Positions 32,545 through 44,900 of a stretch of 64,000 nucleotides of DNA are shown here, in pieces. The notes under the pieces were generated by a model. That model saw only the letters and a list, made by a program, of their open reading frames with translations. It made no database searches and was not told the origin of the DNA. The translations under genes were made by a program, and so were the position numbers. The stretch's first letter is position 1, and each line of letters starts with the position of its first letter. The stretch comes from Marsupella aquatica (lineage: Eukaryota; Marchantiophyta), in NCBI GenBank assembly GCA_973895155.1, contig OZ316891.1, positions 4,588,001-4,652,000 on the forward strand, written 5' to 3'.

Positions 32545-34060
32545 CTACCCTAGAATATCTCAAAATATCCTACTACAACAGTTTAGAGCAGTTTAGGGTA
32601 CCCAAAACATCATAGAGTACCCTAGAGTTTTCTAGACTACCACAAGATACCCAGAAAATATAAAAGTACCCCACAATATTACTTAAGACCATAGTAGGGT
32701 GCCCACATTATTTTAAAGTACCCCAGAGTCCCCAACACTAAGTACCCATAGTAGGGTACCCCAAATGCCTAAGAGTACCCTAGAATACCCCAAAACAGTT
32801 CAGAGGAGGATTGGGTACCCCAAACATTTAAAGTACCCCACAGTTTTCTAGAGTACTACAAGATACACAAAAAATGTAAGACTACCCTAGGATACCCCAA
32901 AACAGTTCATAGGAGATTTGGGTACCCAAAACATCTTAGAGTACCCCAGAGTTTTCTAGAGTACCACAAGATACCCAAAAGTATTAGAGTACCCCGTGAC
33001 ATTATTTTGGGCTATACTAGGGTGCCCCCATTATCTTAAAGTACCCCAGAGTCCCCAAAGTCCCCAACACTACCACAGGGTACCCGAAATGCCTAGAGTA
33101 CCCTAGCATACCCAAAGATAGGATAGTTCAGAGGAGATTTGGGTACCCAAAACATCTTAGAGTACCCCAGAGTTTTCTAGAGTACCACAAGATACCCAAA
33201 AGTATTAGAGTACCCCGTGACATTATTTCGGGCTATACTTGGGTGCCCCCATTATCTTAAAGTACCCCAGAGTCCCCAAAGTCCCCAACACTACCACAGG
33301 GTACCCGAAATGCCTAGAGTACCCTAGAATACCCAAAGATAGTTCAGAGGAGATTTGGGTACCCAAAACATCTTAGAGTACCCCAGAGTTCTCTAGACTA
33401 CCATTACCCAACATATGTTATTTAGAGTACCCCGTGACATTACTTTAGACTAGAGGAGGGTGCCCCCATTATCTTAAAGTACCCCAGAGTCCTGAAAACA
33501 AGTACACTACCATAGGGTACCCCAAATGGCTTAGAGTACTCTAGAATACCCCCAAAATAGTTCAGAGGAGGTTTGGGTACCCAAATCATCTTAGAGTACC
33601 CAGAGTTCTCTAGACTACAACAATATATCCAACATATGTTATTTAGGGTACCCCCTAATATTACTTTAGACTATAGGAGGGTGCCCGGATTATGTTAAAG
33701 TACCCCAGAGTCCCCAACACTACCACAGGGTACTCTAAAATAATGCCTTAGAGTACCCCTAGATTATGTACCCCAAAATAGTTCAGAGGAGGTTTGGGTA
33801 CGCAAAACATCTTAGAGCACCCCAGAGTTATGTAGACTACCACAAGATATGCAACATATATTAGGAGTACCCCTTGACATTACTTTAGACTATTTATATA
33901 CAGTAGGGTGCCCCAAGGGGTGCTGCCATTTTCTTAAAGTACCCCAGAGTCCTCAGCACTAAGACAGGGTACCCGAAATGCCTTAGAGTACCCTACAATA
34001 CCCCAAAACAGTTTAGAGGAGTTTTGGGTACCCAAAACATGTTAGAGTACACCAGAGATT
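32545..34060. repeat. Minisatellite of about 218-bp units rich in GGGTACCC
   Basis: The landmark GTTCAGAGGAG(A/G)TTTGGGTACC or a close variant occurs at about 32799, 32907, 33127, 33342, 33560, 33780 and 34008; after the first, the spacing is 215-228 bp. Each unit is itself built of shorter AGAGTACCCC- and AAAGTACCCC-type subrepeats of about 20-40 bp, so the array has two levels. About six complete units. Copies are still 85-95% alike in the middle and more diverged at the edges, consistent with unequal exchange. Confidence 0.9.
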
Positions 34061-35180
34061 AATTTGCCAAAGTCACCTTGTGGTTGTGTGAGGAGTGGCC
34101 GGGGGCTCATTAGCAGGTTTTTTGGCCCACACATTTCCAGGTAGCCATGGTTTGTCTATATGATGTCATTCAAAACGACCCTCTTTGTTGGCCTACTTTG
34201 CATGCACGCTGAACCCAGGACACTAATCAAAATTAATTATTAAAAGTTGCATTGTAGTTGGGTGAGGGATGGGGCCGGGTGGGGGTTCACCTCAAGATGA
34301 TATCAACTCCTGTATACCCGTCTAGTTTGATTAAATATATGGAGCTATACATACAAAAGAAACTTTGACCTTAGCTAGTTTTGTGGCCCACTTATTTCGA
34401 GATAGTCAGAGTTTATGTATGATGTGTTTGACATTGACCACCCATTGGATTTGCGTACTTAGCATGCATCCTGTAATTAATCAGTCAAAGTCATGTTAAG
34501 GTTGTGTAAGGTTGGGATATAGCTCAAAATTGTATCAAATCGTGTACACTAAGGTCCAGTTCGATTATTAGATGTATGTAAGTAGCCAGACACACAAAAG
34601 ACTAGCCAGGACAATATATTAGCTAGTTTTAGTTTGTGGCCTGCCTATTTCTAGACAATCATGGTTTATCTAGGATGTTATTTAGAACCAACCACTCCAT
34701 TTACCTTCTTGGCATGCACCCTGAAATTAATTAGTCAAAGTCAAGCTGTAGCTGTCTAAAGTGTGGGGGTTAAACTATTTTCTTAGTCATCAATCCTTTA
34801 AACTAAGGTCTACATTGCTTAAAGGCATGTAGCTTGATATACCTAAGACTTGGACATTGTATTGATTAGCTAATTTCTTGGCCCACATATTTTTGGATAG
34901 TCGTGGTTTCTCTAAATATGATATCGTTTATAAGCAACAACTCTACTTGCCTACGTACTTGACATGCACCCATAATTAAATTAAGCAAGAAACTCATTAT
35001 TCAAAGTCAAGTCGTACTTGTGTAAGGGATCATGGGGGTTCAACTCAAAATTGTGTCAAATCCTTCGAGTCACCAAGGTCCAGTTTCATTACATATAATT
35101 ATATATCATGTAGTAAGACATACAAGAGAGTTGGACATTAGCTAGTGTTGTGGGGCACATATTTCTTGTCATGTATACGT
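34061..35180. repeat. Second tandem array, diverged units of about 255 bp
   Basis: A block TTGTGGCCCAC-TATTTC, ATAGTC-TGGTTT, ATGAT-T recurs at about 34123, 34384, 34637, 34878 and 35152 (spacing 241-274). Each copy is followed by GCATGCACCCTGAAATTAAT and GTCAAAGTCA-GTTG-GGTTGTGTAAGG-type sequence. It directly abuts the GGGTACCC array but is unrelated to it in sequence. Confidence 0.8.
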
Positions 35181-36279
35181 TTAGACAGGGTTAGTACAAG
35201 AAGGTTTAAGTTTCACACAGGGTTCCAGCACTAAACATATCCTGAAAATACTTTCTCATATTAATTTCCAAAGGTTAGGTTGTTCCACCTCTAACTAGAT
35301 AGAATACTAACATTGTAATATATATATATATAATTTCGCAGGACCTGGTTAGGGACCTGGTCTCACCTTCCCCCATCGACCTAAAGCCTACCAGGACTAA
35401 TGTGTTGAGCTAGATACCCCATCAATTGATATCTGTGTTCAGATATTTATAGCAATTGCCACAAATGCAGGAAGAGAAAGCCAGGCATCCAGTTTAGTAA
35501 CAAAAGAGGGCGATAGGCTAGTACTGCTGGTATTTCTCAGACAGTTAGTTTGTTTTTTAAGGAGGCGCTCTTGATATGATGATGATAATCGTGCGCTTCT
35601 TTTTGTCTATTCTAGTAAATAGATTGAAGTTGAAACTGTACATGAATACAAAACTGTTTTGGCCATCAGAAACAGTCCACTATCAACACTTAGTCAAATA
35701 AAGAACTTTTATAATCCCTCTATGGCTGCCTGCCCACAAATACTGCATCCTTCCCTAGCTAGATTAAATTTCGAGCTGTGCACTCTATATGTAGGTGCTG
35801 AAAGCCCGGCTGAAGGTAGGACCCCCTTGAATTGAATTGCTCATCGTAAGCCATACATAAGCAAGCTAAGTACGTACAGCCATATGCAAGCTGTACGTAG
35901 CTTGCTTATGTATGGGGATTCCCTAGACTAGACAAAACAATGTACACTCGGTAGATCTTTGGGCCTGGAGGGAGCCAAATGAAAGGAGAGGGGCTCGATC
36001 TAGGGAGTTCCTACAGTTCTTCTGATCAAATCAGATTTGGATCCATGGTATGTTCAGGGTGTGGTATACACAATAGGATTTGATTTGATTGGATTGGAAT
36101 TTGTTTTACCTATGTAAAATCAGAGCACCTTAATAGTTTTAGATCTGATTATCTTTAAACATGGCAGCAATTGCACATGCAGAAATGTGATTGCTGTGAG
36201 TGGGGTGCGTGTGCATTATTTTCTACTCACCTGCCTCCAAATTATTGTTCATACAGGACGTAATAGTTTGGCTTGTCTG
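35181..36279. other. Intergenic with one strong hairpin
   Basis: No gene seen. A (TA)n run lies at about 35316-35332. The only notable structure is the hairpin at 35851-35915, listed separately. Confidence 0.45.
35851..35915. repeat. Hairpin with arms of about 28 bp
   Basis: CCATACATAAGCAAGCTA (35851-35868) plus ACGTACAGC (35872-35880) pairs with 35890-35915, with a 3-base bulge and a 9-base loop. The stem is nearly perfect. The loop is shorter than in usual plant microRNA precursors. Confidence 0.7.
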
Positions 36280-36725
36280 AATTGGTCATTAATATATAGT
36301 GCGCGCGCATGATTTGGGTTCAAATTCTTTTACATACATGGGATTGCATTATTGGTTAAATATTGGTGTACCGAATGTCTGAATGGTTATTAATAGTGTG
36401 GTTTGGGTTCACTATTGGTTCAACGTTGGATGTGGGTCTGGTCATTAATATATAGTGACTGTGCATGATCTGGGTTAGAATTCTTTCAGATACAGCGCGC
36501 AGGTAGTGTTTATATTTAATTAATGGTCGTGAAGAGTGTGGTTTGGATGTGGTTCTGTATTCGATGTGGTCATTAAGAGTGTGGTTTGGGTTCACTATTG
36601 GTTCAGCATTGGATGTGGTTCTGTATTGGATCGATGTGGTTCCGTATTAGATGTGGTCATTAAGAGTGTGGTTTGGGTTCACTATTAGTTCAGCATTGGA
36701 TGTGGTTCAGTATTGGATGTGCGCA
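36280..36725. repeat. Tandem repeats of GTGTGGTTTGGGTTCACTA type
   Basis: ATGTGGTCATTAAGAGTGTG begins copies at 36564 and 36651 (period 87). An older copy precedes them, and GGTCATTAATATATAGTG with GCATGAT-TGGGTT occurs at about 36284 and 36440. The copies are interleaved, giving a patchwork of GGATGTGGTT-rich units. Confidence 0.75.
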
Positions 36726-39700
36726 TGATTGGAGGCGTCGACACAATTCAAAGATTTGCTTTCAACAAACAATTTCATACCAAACAATTTCACACCAAGA
36801 GAACTCAGGCCACCATGAATTAATTACGCAATCGCTTTCATCAGCAGCGTGGTTCATGAGGTGGCAATCATCATAGTTCACGGAACATTGGGTAAGGGCC
36901 CCTCCCCAATGTCCCAAGACAATTGGTTCAAACAAATCAGAAAAGATCAACAACACACCCACCACTGCACATGTGAATCCGCGGCTCCACATGTACAGCT
37001 AAGAAGAAGAAAAAATAAAGATCAAGCTCGGGTTTAATCGATCAGTGTACTCAGCACACAAAAGCAGTGTCCCCGACACATCAATTGGGACTTCAGATCA
37101 ATTCGGTCTCAAGTCATGATATTACAAGTACAGGTGACGTGAATTGTTTAATGTGCAAGTTCATTGATTATATGAATTCTCCAATATGAAAGATCGATGT
37201 ACTCAACCAGTCCTGCAATCCAGAGAGTATAAAAGTTAGTAGAAAACAATAACAAAAGGTAATGTTGAAGGCGTGAAGTAAAGTTCTCAACAACTTACGA
37301 GGACGGAGTGCAGGCTACCCGTATGCATACTGAACCCCGGTACTCGATCAGCCTGCAACTCAGAACCAGAGAGGGTGAAGGTTAGCACAAGTCAGTAATG
37401 AAGAACAACAAAAACATACAATACAGTTCTCCACAACGTACAAGTAAGCATGGAGTGTAGCTGCCGGCCTGCCTGATGAGTATTCAGCCTGTACGTGGAC
37501 AAAAAATCAGAGCAGAACGAATGTACAAATTAGTAAGTCATTAAAGAGGAATTGTCAAGGGATGCATGCGCAGTATCTCAACAATGTACTTACTCATAAA
37601 GATGGCGCGGCGCGTCGGCGTGGCTGGCTGCGCCAGTTCGATCACACCATAAACAATAGGTTCACGTACCTTTGTAGACCAGGGGACCAAAATGGTTGAA
37701 CTATGAGCACATGAACGGGCAGGCAGAGAGCCAATATATCTTCATGTGAGCACTGAAGTTTGAGCCAACGTAAACTACCTATGAGAGCATCCACAATCAC
37801 CATTTGTAGCAAACAAGATCGAATGATCTGCGCCAAATGCCAAATATATGATCTGCGCCACATTCGGGAATGGAGCCCATTAACAATATCTGATTACATG
37901 GAGACAAATTAAAATAAACCAAGTAGCAAAATCGAGCACTCATAGATCATACCTTCGATACATGTATAGGCGTAAGTGTCAAGAAACAAGGTTTGGATAT
38001 ATAGAAGGTTATAGTGGCTGGCCAGCCGTGAATGGATGGATCTTAGAAAGGGTTGGATTGGAAGGGATGCAGCGAGCTAGGCAAGGAAAGGGATGCAGCG
38101 GGCTAGGCAAGGAATAGGAAAGGAAAGGGCTGCGCTCAATTCCATCTTGTAGAGCACCTGCCTGTACTCATACTTCTGCATACATTTTTCAATGTCAAGC
38201 AAACACAAAGAATTAGTAAGATTGATATATACAATGCTTTAATTCTAAGTGACTACAATTGAAACAAGCAATTGATCGTAAGACTACATGCAGTCAACAA
38301 CTCATATCCCAGCTGCGAAGAGCTTAGTCTCGCCTTCTGTCTTGTTAAAAGCATTCCACCTCAATGCTATTCTCAACACTCAGAGACAGGAATTGAAATG
38401 AAAGATGGAAATGTGACTGCCTGGCCTTTCGGTAGATATGGGTAGATATGGGCCCATTCATCTTGTCTTCTTCTCCTCATTTTAGCGGGAATGAGGGCAG
38501 GCAATTTGCGTAGAATTAGCTATGTGGCTCCTCAGCTATGTGGCTCCTCACCTAACCTAGATAGACAGCGGGAAATTTGACTATAAGAATAATTAAATAT
38601 TAAACTACTATGTACGTGGATATTTTTGTACCATTGGATTGTCTCATTGGATATATTGAGCACGAAGACTCCTTGATTAGTTCCCCATGTGGTTTATGGT
38701 CAACCGATACTATCTACTAAGTACAACTGCATGTGATACAAGTGTGCGATCTTTCACTAAAAAATTATATTAGCTACAGTTTAAATTATCTTGTTTCTAA
38801 CTCATTCAAGAGAGAATTTACAACAACATGCATATTGCCTTTATTCTGGTCATGGATCCTGCCGCTGCCTTTAGTTTTGTCATCACAGTTTCTTAGGTCA
38901 TTGACAAAAATGGAACAGTAATTGAATTGTCCCATTATAGTCAGCAAGAACTTAGCCAGAATTTTAGCACAAATCATTGACAAAAGAGCACAATAATGAA
39001 GTTGTCTCATCATCTACAACTATAATACTGCATCCCGCCTCTTTTCGTCCTTCGTCCCTTTATGAAAATCAGAAATGGCGGGAAACAATCATGACCATCC
39101 ATTGAATTGATTATTTATTTCCCACCATCAGATGCACACAAACCCATATCATCATCTTTTTTGTTTCACAATAATAGGTATAGTAACACTAATAGGCGTA
39201 GTAGCATGTTTAAGGTACACCTGCCAAAAGTACATGCACATAGGACAAAAGACACTTTACACATGCCCACAGTACATGCACATGAGACTATTGTACTTGA
39301 AAGTACCATGAATGTGTGTTGTACTAGAATGTACAACCAATTATTATGCTCCCATAAAAATATAATGTTATGCAATTGATGGGGAGAGTAGAGAGAAACT
39401 GCTCGGGAGCAAGAAAAGGGGGAGAGGGGAAATAAAAGAAAAACAAAAGAAATTAAAGATAAAAGTTAGGATAGGAACAAATATTAGAATGTGGGAAAAG
39501 ATGATAAAGGGAAAAAAAATTAATTTAGTGTTTTTAAATTTTCCAAACATTTAAAAAATATACCTAAATATTTATAAATATATTGTGTCAAAATGATGAG
39601 ATTTTCACACCCAATGTGACAAAATTCTTTATAGTTTTTAATCATGAATGTCTTACAAAATTTTCCATATATAGTCTTAAGGTCTTACTTGGAAGCAAAT
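36726..39700. other. Intergenic with weak repeats, no gene seen
   Basis: Three diverged copies of about 140 bp (CCTGCAA-CCAGAGAG, GTTAGTA, TCTCAACAA-GTAC) run from about 37.20 to 37.57 kb. A 27-bp duplication (GGGATGCAGCG-GCTAGGCAAG) lies at about 38064-38110, and GCTATGTGGCTCCTCA is doubled at about 38519. No coding frame is convincing. Confidence 0.5.
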
Positions 39701-39711
39701 CTCTTTCTCAC

Positions 39712-40150
39712 ATTGCCATCTTTATCTCACCTGAGCATCTTTTATCTACTCAACATCTTTTTCTTTACTCAAGGTCTTTTCTCACTTTGACATCTTTATC
39801 ACATCACACCATCTTTTTCTCAGTGTCGAAATCTTTTCTCATCTCGCCATCTTTTTCTCACCTTGATATCTTCATCATATCTCAACATTTTTCCTTCACC
39901 CTTGCCATTTTTCTCTCTCCTTGACATCTTTCCTCACCTTCATATTTTTCTCTCTCATCAACATCTTTTTTCAACTCAACGTCTTTAATTTCCTCATCTC
40001 AACATCTTTTGTGTAATGCATAGATTCTTTTCTCTCCTTGATATCTTTTTCGCACCTTGATTTCTTTCCTTCACCTTGACATCTTTTGCTCTTATTAACA
40101 TATTTTTTCATCTCGACGTCCTTTCCTCACCTCAATATCTTTTGTGCAAC
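39712..40150. repeat. CT-rich short-unit repeat
   Basis: CATCTTTTTCTCACCT-type units of roughly 20-27 bp are repeated with much variation (CATCTTT, TCTCACC, CTCAACATCTTTT). The Phe/Ser/Leu-rich frames across it are artefacts of the repeat. Confidence 0.8.
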
Positions 40151-41250
40151 GCACAGGCATGGGGCTAGTACTTACATAAAACCTACTGTAGCCAGAATTT
40201 TAGCCCTCCTTCTCGTCACATTTCTAGAGACTATTATGATCCTTTGCTCCCGTACCATTGCTGGTTTCTACGATCCTCCCCACTACAGCTGTATGTGGTG
40301 GGGTCCCAAATGTGTATTGCCTAGCTACCATCCATCAACTTACCTGTTGTTATTATTGAAATTACACTTGGCATAAAATCCAAAAGAATCCATATTAACC
40401 AGCGCCAAAATTGTGCACAGAGTCTTAATTTAATTAATATCATTTGAACAATAACACAAAGTATTGATTTATATTTGGAGCAAGAAACAAGCTATTGGTA
40501 GCAAGAGCCATTAATGTATTTCCGTAGGCAAACTTACCATATTCTTGTCACTCCAATTTGGAAACGCTTACATATATACAAATTAAATTTTGGCCTAGAA
40601 CGGCCAAACAGAAAATTAAAACAAAATGTTGTAAATGTTGGGCAATATACTCTAATGTCTTCAACACTTCAAGATTCATTATATTTCCAAATAAGTGAAG
40701 CGCAGAAGCCTCATATATTACAAGCTAAAGATAATTTTTATTATAACCTGCAAAGCCAGATTGATGGAACCTGCAAAGCAAGTCTCATGTTTGAATATCA
40801 TATGTTACACCTGGTGATTTTAAAAACATGTTATGTAAGGTGCACACAATTAGAGATTGACGTCTCACATAGAGGAAAAATAAAACCATATTTTAAAATT
40901 ATTTTCCAGAGAACCAAGATAAGAAAAATTAGCAAGGAAATACTATTTATAGGGACCACAAATATTATTCCAATCAACCACTTTTGCTTCTGGAGAAGAG
41001 CAATGTAATATTAATATCCACTCCAAATATATTACCCTACTGGAAACGCTATATACAAGAGTACTTCTAAGCTAGTATACAAGAGTACGTGGCTTTCATA
41101 ATTCAACTAGTGACTGACAAGTCATCTTAATATTTTACCCAGGAAATTAACAAATAAATCTAAATCTGCCCCATTCCTAGAGGCTCCTATGATACCCCCC
41201 ACCACAGATTCCTCAATTTGTATTGTTCCTCCCCACCACAGTTGCTTGCG
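40151..41250. other. AT-rich stretch, one undisrupted frame of unknown meaning
   Basis: A 164-codon frame at 40514-41008 (+) has no recognisable motif and the AT-rich codon texture of its surroundings; I do not call it a gene. CCTCCCCACTACAGCTGTATG at about 40274 and related CCCACCACAG segments at about 41199-41238 are similar to one another and may be old repeat ends. Confidence 0.4.
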
Positions 41251-41254
41251 ATGG

Positions 41255-41685
41255 TGGTGTCAGATGTAGTGGTCACATATTGACAAATGAGAACACTAAA
41301 TAAATAAAATTGTGTACGGACAGTGATTGACTGTATATATTATAGTAATTAAACTGTGTCACTGTAGGCCGTGAATTATGTAGTGGTCACATATTGACAA
41401 ACGAGAACACTAATTAATTAAATTGTGTACAGTGATTGACAAAATATACAGTATAGTAATTAAATCGTGTCACTGTAGGCGTGAGTTATTTTAGCGCTCC
41501 TTCTTGTCAAGTTCCTAGATATGTGCTCCTCTTTCCTAGAGCTGCATGGGACACTGTGGACTCTAGACAAAAGATCGAGCGTAGTAAATAAATTCTATCA
41601 TTGTCGGGCATGAATTATTTTAGCATTCCTTCCTGTCAGGTTCCTAGATGCTCCTTTCCCCACAGCTGCATGGGACACAGCGGCA
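41255..41685. repeat. Tandem repeats of about 121-125 bp upstream of the 801-residue gene
   Basis: TAGTGGTCACATATTGACAA occurs at about 41259 and 41380 with AATTGTGTAC and GTGTCACTGTAGG downstream in both (period 121). A second pair with AATTATTTTAGC, TCCTTC and GCTGCATGGGACAC occurs at about 41473 and 41597. The array ends about 260 bp before the start codon at 41949, so it may lie in the promoter or leader. Confidence 0.75.
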
Positions 41686-41948
41686 TGTTCAAAAAAATTC
41701 AAAAAATTCGAAAGACTTTGAAATTGATTCTGAGGCGGGGAAGTTCGGGCACTCCTCTGTTTGGGAACTTCTTTGTTAGTTATGGCAAGGAGAAGTTTGG
41801 GCATTTTTATGTTAGTGGTACTTACATGGACCATGTGTTGTCACATCATTTTATCGACCATAAGCAATCCGCGATCGATCCCTCTTGGCAGACAGTACTA
41901 GATTTACAAAGCTCTTCAACATTAGGCTGAATCTCTTCCACAGGAACC

Positions 41949-44900
41949 ATGGCTGCTTGGTACGACATTAGTTCTCAGGAATTATGTGACCACATTGCCA
42001 TATGTCTGAACACAACGATGTACAATGAGGCAATAATCAGCAACCACATCTCGGGAGATAGCTTCTTCTACATGACGACTCCCACTGAGTGGACGATGTT
42101 CTATGAATGTGTGGGCATCAAATCATTTCCGCACAAGATGATGTTGAGTAAATGGTTGGGCGAATGCAAACGAATGAACGCCATTGTCACAGAACCCACA
42201 AAGCTAGGACCGACGCAAGCACCATTGCAGAAATCACAGTGTAGTGATGTACGACTGCCAAGTCAACCAGAGGTTGGAGATAGTCTTAGGAAATTTGATC
42301 AAAGCTCCTCGACCTCTCGCTCGACCTCTAATCCACTCTGTGTTGCAGCGCCAACTAAGGTCAGTTTGTGACCTCATATCTCTTGTTCAATATGGAGTAT
42401 GCCGATAGCATGTTTGGGTTACATAGGGTCGACATTTTGATAGTACATTCAATCAATGGCTCACTTGGGTTGCGCCCCTAAATTTTGTTGTTATTATTTG
42501 GATTTGTAGAGATTTTATCCAGCTCCCGAGGAGATCTTCAAGCCAGGAGGACGCCAAATGCTAGCGGCTCAACATGGAGATGCACACAAGGCCCATCTTC
42601 AGAATTATAGGACTGTCCGAAGCTGGTTTGCTGCATATGCCACAAATGCAGAGATCTATTCATATATGGATGCAGATTACAAAAATGACACTCGAGTCAA
42701 AGAGAGCTGTAGAGCATACGCCAAGACTAAGATGAATGAACTTGTGCCTCTGCCATTTGTGTGTCCCACCACAGGAGCTAAGCATGAGATGCCTTGGACA
42801 GAAGATTTTCTTTTTGAGGTGATATTAAACAGGAAGCATGAATGGAGGAAAACAGTCAGCAAAAAGAAAGAAGGTACGGTTATGTTCCAGTTGATGAGTT
42901 GAAAAATCATTAGTCTCTAAAATGTTTCAATCTGTTCTTTACTTTGCCCCATTAATTTCATATGCCATGTATTGTATATTAGTGGTAGCCTCGACCCATC
43001 TAATCTAACTTACAGTCCTTGCCAATTCCAGATGCAATTCCTCGTGGTCCGAAACGAGAGATAGTGACCCGAGAGCTCAATGAGTTTGAGAAATTGGCAA
43101 AACTAGACACTGATGAGCTTGTGTGCATTGAATATTGCAAAAAATACCCAGAGTTTTATGTTCAATTTGTTTCACATACTCTGAAACCTGACTTGGCACA
43201 ACTGCAATCTAGAGAGTCACAGTTGCAATTAGGAGATGATGGAAATCCACGAGTCAATGACCAGATTGGAGGTATGGTATTTGGCCGTGGAACGATCCAC
43301 ACAGTCCATGACATCAAGTCTGTGAGATGTTACAAGGTTAAGTTCATTCAATTTTCGATCCCAAAACCATCAGAAAAAAGACCTGCCCTGTGGGTGCCAG
43401 GAATGACCCTAACAGGCCTTCAGCATTTCCAAGTCCATCAATTAAAAGAGGTGAGAACTCTATGTGATGTCTATTCCCCTTGTCCCTTGCGTAGCTATAT
43501 ATATGATTGTTCATACCGGTTCATCTATTGTAGCCAATATATGTTGGGTATGCAGCTATGCATGGCTTTCCATGTACTATATAATCAGGTTACTGGCCGA
43601 CTCTCCTTTCTACTTCATTTGAAATCTAGTTCCAATGTAGTTCGTCACCGCTATCTACATGCAAGCTAGGTAGACATTCTGGGCAGCCCTTGTTATAGAA
43701 TTTGATTTTAGCCCTATATATAGTCCTGAATATCTATGTACGTTTTGTGTTTATTATATACAGGGCATGACCATTTTCATTCCACGTTCCTATTGTACCA
43801 TGTCACCAAACCTAGCCACTCTAGTGTGGCTAGGATGGCACACCTTCTATAGCACATGGACTGAAGGAGGCTGGCCTGAAGAGGCCACGGATGGTGGGCA
43901 GTTGCAGCCTCCTCACACACAGAAGAGCCAATCTTTGGGATCAAATGGCCAGAGGGAAAGAAGCTTGGAGTTTGTATCACCAATCCCATCCCAATGTCAA
44001 TCTTTACAGCTTGGAGAAGCTCAGAAGTCGATTGAGCCAAAAGTGGACCCTAGTACACAGGATACTCAAGACAGTGATGAACTTTTGGATTCCAGAAATA
44101 CTGAGTTGCTGGATCCTGATTATTTCAGCCAAGGAGTAGAATCCTCTTCAGAAACTTGTCACTTGTCACTTGATTTGTTCAGGAACAATGACAAAGACAA
44201 CACCAGCTGCCCAATTGAATCTCGCTCTACCAAAGATTCAGATACTTTTACCAATAAGGAGGATGATGCGCCTTTGCAGGTTTGTGGCTCAATTAATTTG
44301 TATCAACCGTACTGGACATTGGTACTGGACATGGTACTTACTAGAAGATCGATCAATGTCTGAAAATATTAATTGTTGCTTTCAAATTGGATTCAATCTA
44401 TTGTTCACAGTCGATCATTTAATTAATATTTATATGGCAGGTAAAGAGACAGAACATTGAGGAGCCTACTCCATCAGTACCGATTGAGGAGCTTCCTTTA
44501 CCAGTAGCATCTGACAAACTACCACTGGTCCAGGTATCATATTGTCTAAGGCGGCCTTACATCTTGTCATTTAATTGCATGTTGAGTATAATATATCAAT
44601 TCAGTCTATCCTATGATATAGTTCTTGTATATCTGAGCTATATATGAGCAGCCCACTTTAATTCCAACTTTCTTGCTCTTTACTAGTTTTGAGAGACGCT
44701 CGATCTGGTTTGGTGGTCCCTATCACCCGAGTTCTGTTATGCACAAGCGTTAGTGGGAATATATAATCTCTGATGGCTTCTTCCTAGCTAAGTATCAATA
44801 TTAATGGCTTAGGTTTGTAGACATGTGATGCCCAGATTTATTGTACAATGACCATATTATTGTAAATCAGGTTGAAGCTAGATTTATTGATCTGCTGAGT

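Noticed and set aside
32545-34060. CRISPR-like array
   Set aside because: Units are contiguous tandem repeats of about 218 bp with no unique spacers, in a plant nuclear sequence.
40514-41008. 164-codon plus-strand frame
   Set aside because: No motif and codon texture equal to the surrounding intergenic DNA.
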